Below are positions 16,032 to 23,659 of a stretch of DNA of 64,000 nucleotides, piece after piece; position 1 is the stretch's first letter; every line of letters starts with the position of its first letter. This DNA is from JBCCMQ01 sp039026235. GTDB taxonomy: Bacteria > Pseudomonadota > Alphaproteobacteria > Rhodobacterales > Rhodobacteraceae. The notes under the pieces were generated by a model. That model ran no database searches. It saw only the letters and a list, made by a program, of their open reading frames with translations, and had not been told where the DNA came from. The stretch is from assembly GCA_039026235.1 (NCBI GenBank), contig JBCCMQ010000001.1, forward strand, positions 806,001 to 870,000. The letters are read 5' to 3'. The position numbers and the translations under genes were made by a program.

Positions 16032-16420
16032 ACCCCTCAAGGCCCGATGGCGCGTCTCTCGCGATAACATTTCTCTATTATAAGGACCTCGCGGGCGCGA
16101 TGGCCTTTTACGAAGATGTTCTGGGTCTCACATTGGCGATCGACCAGGGGTGGTCAAAAATCTATCGGATCGCAGATGGCGCCCATGTCGGCCTGGTCGA
16201 CGAAAGCCGGGGCATGCACAAGTCCGCCGAGACAAAGCCGGTGCAGCTTTGCCTTCGGGTGCCCGACGTGGATGCCTGGCGCGACTGGTGTATCGCCCAC
16301 GAGGTCGCGGGACTGTCCCAGATGTTCCAAAACGATCAGCTCGGCATTCGCGCCTTTGTATTCGACGATCCAGAAGGCTATCAGATCGAAGTGCAGACAC
16401 CCACACGCCCCGGCGCATGA
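16028..16420 (+). CDS. VOC (glyoxalase/dioxygenase fold) family protein
   Basis: A 130-residue single-module vicinal-oxygen-chelate protein: FLYYKDLAGAMAFYEDVLGL opens the first beta-alpha-beta module, and AFVFDDPEGYQIEVQTPT is the characteristic C-terminal strand with the metal-ligand Glu. These proteins act as dimers on small metal-chelated substrates such as lyases, isomerases or dioxygenases. It overlaps both neighbours by four bases, so it is made together with the amidohydrolase and the racemase and probably works on the same compound. The reaction cannot be predicted. Confidence 0.85.
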   Translation: MNPSRPDGASLAITFLYYKDLAGAMAFYEDVLGLTLAIDQGWSKIYRIADGAHVGLVDESRGMHKSAETKPVQLCLRVPDVDAWRDWCIAHEVAGLSQMFQNDQLGIRAFVFDDPEGYQIEVQTPTRPGA

Positions 16421-17097
16421 TGCTGCCCGTCCGCGTCATCAATCCCAACTCGTCAACCCATGTGACCCGGGCCATTGGAGAGGCCACTTCGGCATTGGGT
16501 TCGCTTGGGATACCTATCGCCTGCGAAACACTCAGCGAAGGCCCGCCCGGCATCGAAAGCCAGGCGCAGGCGGATGCGATCATCGTTCCTATGTTGGACA
16601 TGGCAGACACGCTTCAAAGCCAGTCGTCGGGCTTTGTGATCGCCTGTTTCGGGGATCCCGGCGTCCACGCCTTACGGGAAAGGACCCCGCTGCCGACCCT
16701 AGGCATTCAGGAAGCTGCTATTGCAACGGCCATGACGCTGGGACATCGCCTGGGCGTCATATCAATCCTTCCCGGATCGGTGCCCCGCCATTGGCGATCC
16801 TATGGCGCGATGGGCGTCACCAGTCGGATTGCCGGTGACAGGGCTCTTGGGCTGGGTGTGGCCGGCCTGGGCAACGATGCCCTGCCGCGCATGGTTGAGA
16901 CTGCCAAGGCCCTTCGCGACCAAGACGGCGCCGATGTTCTGATCATGGGATGCGCAGGCATGGCCTGGGCGCGCGGTCCCCTGGAAGAGGCGACCGGCCT
17001 GCCCGTTGTTGAGCCATGTCAGGCGGCCGTGTCGATGATCCTCGGGCGCATCGCCATCGGCCAAAGCCATCGGATCAAAGGACCGGACCATGATTAG
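16417..17097 (+). CDS. Asp/Glu/hydantoin racemase family protein
   Basis: A 226-residue racemase of the aspartate/glutamate/hydantoin superfamily. The two catalytic cysteines are Cys77 (VIACFGDPG) and Cys179 (LIMGCAGM), both in the context usual for hydantoin racemases; the N-terminus VRVINPNSS is the substrate carboxylate-binding strand. It would interconvert enantiomers at a carbon made acidic by a neighbouring carbonyl, supplying the amidohydrolase with its preferred isomer. It overlaps the VOC gene by four bases and the DapA-like gene by eight. Confidence 0.88.
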   Translation: MMLPVRVINPNSSTHVTRAIGEATSALGSLGIPIACETLSEGPPGIESQAQADAIIVPMLDMADTLQSQSSGFVIACFGDPGVHALRERTPLPTLGIQEAAIATAMTLGHRLGVISILPGSVPRHWRSYGAMGVTSRIAGDRALGLGVAGLGNDALPRMVETAKALRDQDGADVLIMGCAGMAWARGPLEEATGLPVVEPCQAAVSMILGRIAIGQSHRIKGPDHD

Positions 17098-18004
17098 CGA
17101 AACGACGCGCGGCGTCTTTACAATCGCCGCCACACCTTTTCTTCCGGATGGCACCCTGGATCTGAACAGCATCGACCGGATGGTGGCGTTTTATACCGAC
17201 AAAGGCGCAAGCGGACTGACCATTCTGGGCATGATGGGCGAAGCCGGAAAGCTCAGCGCCTCTGAATCGCTTTCGGTGATCAGGCGCGTGACAGCAGCGA
17301 CGGATCTACCCGTTGTCGCGGGTGTGACCGCGCCCGGACTTGCGGCGATGAAGGCCCTGTCTGTGGATGCTGTCGAGGCGGGCGCCGCAGGCGTCATGGT
17401 GGCCCCGTCCGGCGCCTTGAAAACCGACGCCCAGACCACAGACTACTTTATGAACGTTGGTGAAACACTGGACGGTATCCCGTGGGTTTTGCAGGATTTT
17501 CCGCTATCCACTAATGTTGTCGTACCGGTATCGGTCATCTTGAAAGTGGTCGAGGAATGCGCCAACTGCGTGATGCTCAAGCATGAGGACTGGCCAGGGC
17601 TTGAGAAGATCTCTGCCCTGCGCGCCGCGTCCGACGCCGGGTCGCGACGCATTTCCATCCTGACCGGAAACGGCGGGCTGTTTCTGCCGGAAGAAATGGC
17701 GCGCGGCGCAGACGGCGCTATGACCGGCTTTGCTTATCCCGAAATGATGGCAATGGTCATTGCGGCAATGGAAAAAGGCGATCCCGACCGGGCGCAGGAT
17801 CTATTCGACGCCTATCTGCCGTTGATCCGGGTGGAAAATCAGCCCGGCCTTGGCCTCCCCGTCAGAAAGTACATTCTGGCAAAGCGCGGGGCCATCGCAC
17901 ACCCGACGATCCGCAAACCGGGGCCGGCGCTCAGCGCCGTCGCAATCTCGGAAGTTGAACGCCTGATCGCACGGTTGGACAAGCGTTTGGCCGAACTTCA
18001 TTGA
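17090..18004 (+). CDS. DapA/N-acetylneuraminate lyase family aldolase-like protein
   Basis: A 304-residue TIM-barrel of the DHDPS/NAL class I aldolase family. The Schiff-base lysine is probably Lys164 (CVMLKHED), and the carboxylate-binding loop is GMMGEAGKL at 47-55 instead of the usual GTTGE. The Tyr of the family motif YNxP is absent: the equivalent stretch reads PWVLQDFP (131-138). It is therefore unlikely to be a housekeeping dihydrodipicolinate synthase, and more likely a lyase or dehydratase of the catabolic operon it ends. It overlaps the racemase gene by eight bases. The glycine riboswitch of the next operon begins about 50 bases after its stop. Confidence 0.85.
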   Translation: MISETTRGVFTIAATPFLPDGTLDLNSIDRMVAFYTDKGASGLTILGMMGEAGKLSASESLSVIRRVTAATDLPVVAGVTAPGLAAMKALSVDAVEAGAAGVMVAPSGALKTDAQTTDYFMNVGETLDGIPWVLQDFPLSTNVVVPVSVILKVVEECANCVMLKHEDWPGLEKISALRAASDAGSRRISILTGNGGLFLPEEMARGADGAMTGFAYPEMMAMVIAAMEKGDPDRAQDLFDAYLPLIRVENQPGLGLPVRKYILAKRGAIAHPTIRKPGPALSAVAISEVERLIARLDKRLAELH

Positions 18005-18057
18005 TTGACGCACCTACCACGACTTGCCAGACGACAGTAGTTAGTCTACCCAAAAAA

Positions 18058-18217
18058 GACGCGACGGGAGAATCCGGATCCAGTCCGGTGCCGAAGGAGC
18101 AACCGCCCCGGTAAACTCTCAGGCTCATGGACCGTCGTGTTGAAGCACTCTGGAGAGAGATGCGCGCGCGCATCCGCCGAAGGGATAACGATCTCAGGCG
18201 AAAGGACAGAGGGGGCA
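18058..18217 (+). promoter_or_regulatory. Tandem glycine riboswitch
   Basis: Two consecutive glycine aptamers. The first holds GACGGGAGA, GCCGAAGGAGCAA, ACTCTCAGGC and a GGACCG end (to about 18134). The second holds CACTCTGGAGAGA, a perfect GATGCGC/GCGCATC stem, CGCCGAAGGGATAACGATC, CTCAGGC and AAAGGACAGAG. These are the conserved blocks of the gcvT leader class. It lies 74 bases before gcvT and would switch on the glycine cleavage operon when glycine is abundant, as known for this element. Confidence 0.95.
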
Positions 18218-18290
18218 TCGTCGGGCGGCACGGTCGCTGTCCGGTAACGGTGCCGGTTGGCCTTGTGCCCCGGTCAGACAAGGGGACGAC

Positions 18291-19436
18291 ATGGCCACGG
18301 AAACCGCCGCCTCGTTGACACCAACGCCACTTCTGGCCCTGCACGAAAGCCTGGGTGCGCGCATCGTGCCCTTTGCGGGATATGCCCTGCCCGTCCAGTA
18401 TCCGGCCGGCGTAATGAAAGAGCATCTCCACACGCGCTCAAACGCAGGACTGTTCGATGTCAGCCATATGGGTCAGATTCTGTTGCGGGCACGGTCGGGG
18501 AACGCCGAAGATGCCGCCGCCGCGCTTGAGACGCTTGTACCGGCAAACTATATCGGGCTGGGCGAAGGCCGGCAGCGGTACGGTTTTTTCACCAATGACG
18601 CCGGCGGGATCGAAGACGACCTGATGGTGGCCAACCGGGGCGATCATTTGCTCTTGGTCGTCAATGCCGCCTGCAAGGCCAGCGATCTGGCGCATCTCAA
18701 AACCCGGATTGGTGACCGTGTCGAGGTCACTCTTGTCGAAGACCGCGCCCTACTGGCACTTCAGGGTCCGAAAGCGGAAGCGGCGCTTGCCGATGTGGCA
18801 CCCGGTACCTCAAAGATGCGCTTTATGGACAGCACATCCTTTGACACCGATTTCGGCACGCTCTGGGTGTCCCGTTCCGGATACACCGGTGAAGATGGCT
18901 TTGAAATCTCAGTCATGGAGGGCGCGGCCGAACCGTTCGCGGGTGCCCTTTTGGCGAACGCTTCGGTCGAACCGATTGGGCTCGGCGCCCGCGACAGCCT
19001 GCGGCTAGAGGCCGGTCTTTGCCTTTACGGCAGCGACATCAACGCAGCGACCAGCCCTGCCGAGGCCGATCTCGGCTGGGCAATTCAGAAAATCCGGCGC
19101 AAGGGCGGTGCAAGTGCCGGCGGATTTCCCGGAGCGGAACGCATTCTCGAAGAGCTTGAGCTTGGAAGCAGCCGAAGGCGTGTCGGTCTGCGCCCGGAAG
19201 GCCGCGCACCTATGCGCGCAGGGACCCAACTTTTTGCGTCTGAGACAGGCTCAGAGCCCATCGGTCAGGTGACATCGGGTGCCTTCGGCCCCTCTCTGGG
19301 CGCGCCGGTGTCGATGGCATATCTGCCGGCAGAACAATCGGCGCCCGACACCCGTATCTGGGCCGAGGTTCGTGGCAAAAGACTGCCCGCAAGGGTGGCG
19401 CCGATGCCATTTCACCCCCATTCCTACAAACGTTAG
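18291..19436 (+). CDS. gcvT: Glycine cleavage system T protein (aminomethyltransferase)
   Basis: A 381-residue T-protein of the folate-binding YgfZ/GcvT fold. The N-terminal part has RIVPFAGYALPVQYPAG and NAGLFDVSHMGQI, the usual start of the family, and SGYTGEDGFEI with LGARDSLRLEAGLCLYG forms the folate-binding core. It transfers the lipoyl-bound aminomethyl group of GcvH to tetrahydrofolate, releasing ammonia. AAGGGGA precedes the ATG. It is first of gcvT-gcvH-gcvP, controlled by the riboswitch just upstream. Confidence 0.96.
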   Translation: MATETAASLTPTPLLALHESLGARIVPFAGYALPVQYPAGVMKEHLHTRSNAGLFDVSHMGQILLRARSGNAEDAAAALETLVPANYIGLGEGRQRYGFFTNDAGGIEDDLMVANRGDHLLLVVNAACKASDLAHLKTRIGDRVEVTLVEDRALLALQGPKAEAALADVAPGTSKMRFMDSTSFDTDFGTLWVSRSGYTGEDGFEISVMEGAAEPFAGALLANASVEPIGLGARDSLRLEAGLCLYGSDINAATSPAEADLGWAIQKIRRKGGASAGGFPGAERILEELELGSSRRRVGLRPEGRAPMRAGTQLFASETGSEPIGQVTSGAFGPSLGAPVSMAYLPAEQSAPDTRIWAEVRGKRLPARVAPMPFHPHSYKR

Positions 19437-19453
19437 TGCCCAAGGAGACATCT

Positions 19454-19813
19454 ATGAAATTCACGGAAGATCATGAGTGGTTGCGCGCCGAAGAAGATCT
19501 GATCGTCGTCGGGATTACCGAGCATGCCTCAACCCAACTGGGCGATGTTGTTTTTGTCGAACTGCCAGAGGTCGAGACCATGGTCGCCAAGGGCGATGAG
19601 ATCGTGGTCATCGAAAGCGTTAAGGCGGCATCCGATATCGCCGCCCCGATGGACGGTGAGATTGTCGAGGTCAACGAAGCGCTGGCCGACAACCCCGGCC
19701 TCGTCAACGAAGATCCCATGGGCGCCGGCTGGTTCTTCAAGCTGAAGGTCGAAGATACCGGCGCACTAAACGCCTTTCTGGACGAAGACGCCTACAAGGA
19801 ACTGATCGACTAA
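19454..19813 (+). CDS. gcvH: Glycine cleavage system H protein (lipoyl carrier)
   Basis: A 119-residue lipoyl-domain protein, full length. The lipoylated residue is Lys57 in VIESVKAASD. The start is fixed by AAGGAGA eight bases before ATG; a frame extension upstream into the gcvT tail is ignored. It shuttles the aminomethyl intermediate between GcvP and GcvT in the cytoplasm. It lies 17 bases after gcvT and 37 before gcvP. Confidence 0.97.
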   Translation: MKFTEDHEWLRAEEDLIVVGITEHASTQLGDVVFVELPEVETMVAKGDEIVVIESVKAASDIAAPMDGEIVEVNEALADNPGLVNEDPMGAGWFFKLKVEDTGALNAFLDEDAYKELID

Positions 19814-19850
19814 CTCCGCCACCGCTGGACCCGTGCCAAGGAACCTGCCC

Positions 19851-22700
19851 ATGTCTTTCACGCCTACCGACTATCTGCCCTATGATTTTGCCAATCGCCG
19901 ACACATCGGCCCGTCTCCGGAAGAAATGGACGAGATGCTGAAAGTTGTCGGCGCCGAAAGTCTTGACGGGCTGATCGACGAAACCGTCCCCGCCTCGATC
20001 CGCCAGGCGGAGCCGCTGGATCTTGGCCCCCCTCTGTCCGAGCGTGAACTGCTGTTTCACATGCACAAGCTCGCGCAGCAGAACAAGGTCTTCGTCAGCT
20101 TGATCGGACAGGGCTATCACGGCACCGTCACTCCGCCGGCCATTCAGCGTAACATCCTTGAGAACCCCGCCTGGTACACGGCCTACACGCCCTATCAGCC
20201 CGAGATCAGCCAGGGGCGGCTCGAAGCATTGCTGAACTACCAGACGATGGTTTGCGATCTGACCGGGCTGGATATCGCCAACGCATCGCTTTTGGATGAG
20301 GCGACGGCGGCAGCCGAGGCCATGACCATGGCCCTGCGAAGCGCGAAATCAAAGGCCAAGGCGTTTTTCGTCGACGAAAACTGCCACCCCCAGAATATTG
20401 CCGTGATCGAGACGCGGGCGGCGCCACTGGGGATCGAAATCATTGTTGGCGCACCCGAGACGCTGAACGCGGCAGACGTCTTCGGCGCCGTGTTCCAGTA
20501 TCCGGGAACGCAGGGGCATCTTCGCGATTTCTCGACGGAAATGGAGTCGCTCCACGGCGCAAAAGCAATCGGTATTGTGATTGCGGACCCACTTTCACTG
20601 ACCATCCTGAAAGAGCCAGGCGCCATGGGCGCGGACATCGCTGTGGGTTCGACCCAGCGCTTTGGTGTGCCCATGGGCATGGGTGGCCCTCATGCGGCCT
20701 ATATCGCCTGCCGCGATGCGCTGAAGCGCGCCATGCCCGGGCGTATTGTCGGCGTCAGCCTCGACAGCCATGGCAAGCCCGCGTACCGGCTTTCTCTGCA
20801 GACGCGCGAACAGCATATCCGGCGCGAAAAGGCCACATCCAACGTCTGCACCGCCCAGGCGCTTCTGGCCGTCATGGCGTCGTTCTACGCCGTCTTTCAT
20901 GGGCCCAAAGGTCTCAAAGCCATCGCAGAGATCATTCACCGAAAGACAGTGCACTTGGCACAGGGTCTGGAAGACGCCGGTTTCACCCTGGCCTGCCCCC
21001 ATTTCTTTGACACTATCACCGTCGAGGCCGGTGCGATGCAGGGCGTGATCCTTCGTGCGGCCGAGGCCGAGGGCGTCAACTTGCGCGCCTTTCCCGGCGG
21101 AAAGATCGGCATAACACTGGACGAATGCACGCGGCCCGAGACAATTGAAGCGGTCTGGATGTCCTTCGGCATTGCGGACAGGAGCTTCGGTGTTGCAGAT
21201 GACCACCGCGTGCCGGATGCGCTGATCCGTCAGAGCACCTATCTGACCCATCCGGTCTTTCATATGAACCGGGCCGAGACGGAAATGATGCGGTATATGC
21301 GGCGCCTGGCAGACCGGGATCTTGCCCTTGATCGCGCGATGATCCCCCTCGGATCCTGCACGATGAAACTGAATTCTGCCGCTGAAATGATGCCGGTCAC
21401 ATGGCGGGAATTCGCGATGATCCATCCCTTCGCGCCTGCGTCCCAGACCGAAGGCTACCGGAAGATGATCGATGCGCTCTCAAAAAGCCTCTGCGATATA
21501 ACCGGTTACGACGCGATGTCGATGCAACCCAATTCGGGCGCCCAGGGGGAATACGCCGGGCTTCTGACCATCGCGGCCTATCACCGGGCACGGGGCGATG
21601 CCGCGCGCCGGATCTGCCTGATACCGGTAAACGCCCATGGGACGAACCCTGCATCGGCCCAGATGGCGGGCATGGATGTCGTTGTGGTTGCCTGCACGGA
21701 CAGCGGTGACATCGATCTGGATGATTTCCGGGCCAAGGCCGAGACAGCGGGCGATGCGCTTGCGGCCTGCATGATCACCTACCCTTCGACCCACGGCGTC
21801 TTTGAGGACACGGTGCGCGAGGTTTGCGCGATCACCCACGCCCACGGCGGGCAGGTCTACATGGACGGCGCCAATCTAAATGCGATGGTAGGTCTGGTGA
21901 AACCGGGTGAGATCGGCTCTGATGTCAGTCACCTGAACCTGCACAAGACGTTTTGCATCCCCCATGGCGGCGGAGGTCCGGGCATGGGTCCGATTGGCGT
22001 CAAGGCGCATCTGGCACCCTTCGTGCCAGGCCACCCGGAAGCGGGCGGACGCGAAGGCCCTGTCAGCGCCGCACCCTTTGGGTCGGCTTCGATCCTGCCG
22101 ATCTCTTACGCCTATCTAAAGATGATGGCCGGCGACGGTCTGACCCAAGCCACCAAGGTGGCGATCTTGAACGCCAACTATATCGCCAAGCGGCTCGAAG
22201 GCGCCTATGACATCCTTTACCAGGGCGATCAGGGCCGGGTGGCGCACGAATGCATCCTCGACACGCGCCCTTTCGCCGAGACCGCCCATGTCAGCGTTGA
22301 CGACGTGGCAAAGCGCCTGATCGACCACGGCTTTCATGCCCCGACCATGAGCTGGCCCGTGGCCGGCACGTTGATGGTCGAACCGACCGAATCCGAGACC
22401 AAGGCCGAATTGGATCGCTTCTGCGATGCAATGCTGGAAATTCGCGACGAAATCGCGGCGATTGAACGGGGTGAAATCGATGCGGAAAACAATCCGCTGA
22501 AGAACGCCCCCCATACGGTTGACGACCTCGTGGCCGGCTGGGACCGCCCCTACAGCCGAGAACAAGCGTGTTTTCCCAAAGGCGCCTTCCGCGTCGACAA
22601 ATACTGGCCGCCCGTGGGCCGGGTCGACAACGTCTATGGAGACCGCCATCTGGTTTGCACCTGCCCGCCGCTAGAGGACTATCTCGAAGCGGCGGAATGA
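19851..22700 (+). CDS. gcvP: Glycine dehydrogenase (decarboxylating), P protein
   Basis: A 949-residue full-length fused P-protein (the alpha-2 form, with both halves in one chain). The N-terminal half includes RRHIGPSPEEMDEML; the C-terminal half has GSCTMKLN and the PLP-binding lysine in LNLHKTFCIPHGGGGPG. It decarboxylates glycine and loads the aminomethyl group on GcvH. A GTG 18 bases upstream is in frame, but AAGGA lies between it and the ATG, so the ATG is preferred. The gene ends the operon, converging on an SDR gene across an inverted repeat. Confidence 0.97.
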   Translation: MSFTPTDYLPYDFANRRHIGPSPEEMDEMLKVVGAESLDGLIDETVPASIRQAEPLDLGPPLSERELLFHMHKLAQQNKVFVSLIGQGYHGTVTPPAIQRNILENPAWYTAYTPYQPEISQGRLEALLNYQTMVCDLTGLDIANASLLDEATAAAEAMTMALRSAKSKAKAFFVDENCHPQNIAVIETRAAPLGIEIIVGAPETLNAADVFGAVFQYPGTQGHLRDFSTEMESLHGAKAIGIVIADPLSLTILKEPGAMGADIAVGSTQRFGVPMGMGGPHAAYIACRDALKRAMPGRIVGVSLDSHGKPAYRLSLQTREQHIRREKATSNVCTAQALLAVMASFYAVFHGPKGLKAIAEIIHRKTVHLAQGLEDAGFTLACPHFFDTITVEAGAMQGVILRAAEAEGVNLRAFPGGKIGITLDECTRPETIEAVWMSFGIADRSFGVADDHRVPDALIRQSTYLTHPVFHMNRAETEMMRYMRRLADRDLALDRAMIPLGSCTMKLNSAAEMMPVTWREFAMIHPFAPASQTEGYRKMIDALSKSLCDITGYDAMSMQPNSGAQGEYAGLLTIAAYHRARGDAARRICLIPVNAHGTNPASAQMAGMDVVVVACTDSGDIDLDDFRAKAETAGDALAACMITYPSTHGVFEDTVREVCAITHAHGGQVYMDGANLNAMVGLVKPGEIGSDVSHLNLHKTFCIPHGGGGPGMGPIGVKAHLAPFVPGHPEAGGREGPVSAAPFGSASILPISYAYLKMMAGDGLTQATKVAILNANYIAKRLEGAYDILYQGDQGRVAHECILDTRPFAETAHVSVDDVAKRLIDHGFHAPTMSWPVAGTLMVEPTESETKAELDRFCDAMLEIRDEIAAIERGEIDAENNPLKNAPHTVDDLVAGWDRPYSREQACFPKGAFRVDKYWPPVGRVDNVYGDRHLVCTCPPLEDYLEAAE

Positions 22701-22707
22701 CCGTGCG

Positions 22708-22750
22708 GCCGGTTTGGTTCGAGAGATCTTTGGCGGTGGGCCGAACCGGC
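22708..22750. repeat. Inverted repeat between convergent gcvP and SDR genes
   Basis: GCCGGTTTGG and CCGAACCGGC form ten-base arms (one G-T pair) around a 23-base loop. Its place between convergent stops suggests a shared transcript end, but neither strand has a proper T-run, so it is not a textbook intrinsic terminator. Confidence 0.4.
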
Positions 22751-22751
22751 T

Positions 22752-23492
22752 TCAGATGCAGCGGCCCCCATCGACTTCCAGCGCGACGCCCGTGATCATC
22801 GACGCCCGATCCGAGCAGAGGAAAACCGACGCCTCGGCGATATCCTGGGGCGTCGAAAACCGCCCCAGAGGGATGGTCGCCAGAAATTTCTGGCGAATGG
22901 CCGGTGTGTCTTCGCCCATAAAGCTCTTCAGAAGCGGCGTCTCGCCGGCGACCGGGTTCAATGCGTTGACGCGCACACCGTGCGGCGCCAGTTCAACCGC
23001 CATGGCCTTGGTCGCGGTGATCATCCAGCCCTTCGAGGCGTTATACCAGTTCAAGTTGGGCCGCGGGCTGACCCCGGCGGTCGATGCTATGTTCAGGATT
23101 GCCCCGGACCCCCGCGCCTTCATCGCCGGCACGACGGCGCGCGCCGTCAGATAGACGGATTTGGCGTTGACCGCCAAAACGCGGTCAAAGTCGGCCTCGC
23201 CCACGTCTTCCAGGGCTGTTGGCAGATGGGTGACCCCGGCATTGTTGACCAGAATGTCCGGCGGCCCGAAATGCCGTATCACTTCCTCGGCCAATGCATC
23301 AACGCTTTCGCCGGATGACACATCCGTCTCAACCGCGTGGCCCGAGATTTCGGTTGCGACCCGCTGAGCCGCAGCGCCGTTAATGTCCGCCAGTACCACT
23401 CGGGCGCCGTTCCGGGCAAAGGCTTCGGCGATACCCGCACCAAAACCCGATCCCGCCCCCGTCACTACGGCGACCTTGCTATCAAGATCCAT
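22752..23492 (-). CDS. SDR family oxidoreductase
   Basis: A 246-residue classical short-chain dehydrogenase. The NAD(P)-binding glycine motif is TGAGSGFG (11-18), NNAG is at 83-86, and the catalytic set is Ser137, Tyr150 and Lys154 (YNASK). An Asp in VLADIN near residue 36 suggests preference for NAD over NADP. The family includes FabG and many secondary alcohol dehydrogenases. It lies 167 bases downstream of the aldehyde dehydrogenase gene on the same strand; an alcohol-to-aldehyde/ketone step in the same catabolic route is possible but inferred from position. Confidence 0.88.
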   Translation of the reverse strand: MDLDSKVAVVTGAGSGFGAGIAEAFARNGARVVLADINGAAAQRVATEISGHAVETDVSSGESVDALAEEVIRHFGPPDILVNNAGVTHLPTALEDVGEADFDRVLAVNAKSVYLTARAVVPAMKARGSGAILNIASTAGVSPRPNLNWYNASKGWMITATKAMAVELAPHGVRVNALNPVAGETPLLKSFMGEDTPAIRQKFLATIPLGRFSTPQDIAEASVFLCSDRASMITGVALEVDGGRCI

Positions 23493-23612
23493 CGCTTGCG
23501 CCTCCCACGATTGCCGGTGATGAACCGCCTTCAGTGGCCCTATGGCCTACCGGCAGTACTGAGTATTTTTGTTCTGGGTCATTTGACAAGGCGGTAACGG
23601 CGACAAGACGTT

Positions 23613-23627
23613 TTGGCGATACGCCAA
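23613..23627. promoter_or_regulatory. Perfect dyad in the SDR upstream region
   Basis: TTGGCG-ATA-CGCCAA, a perfect 6+3+6 dyad, lies 121 bases before the SDR start and 33 bases after the aldehyde dehydrogenase stop. No T-run follows on either strand, so an operator is more likely than a terminator. No regulator gene is adjacent. Confidence 0.4.
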
Positions 23628-23659
23628 CGACGCGGCATCGTTTCAGTCGAGCAACCAGG

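Noticed and set aside
20595..21425. 276-codon - strand frame opposite gcvP
   Set aside because: Shadow of gcvP codons; His/Gly-rich pattern typical of antisense reading.
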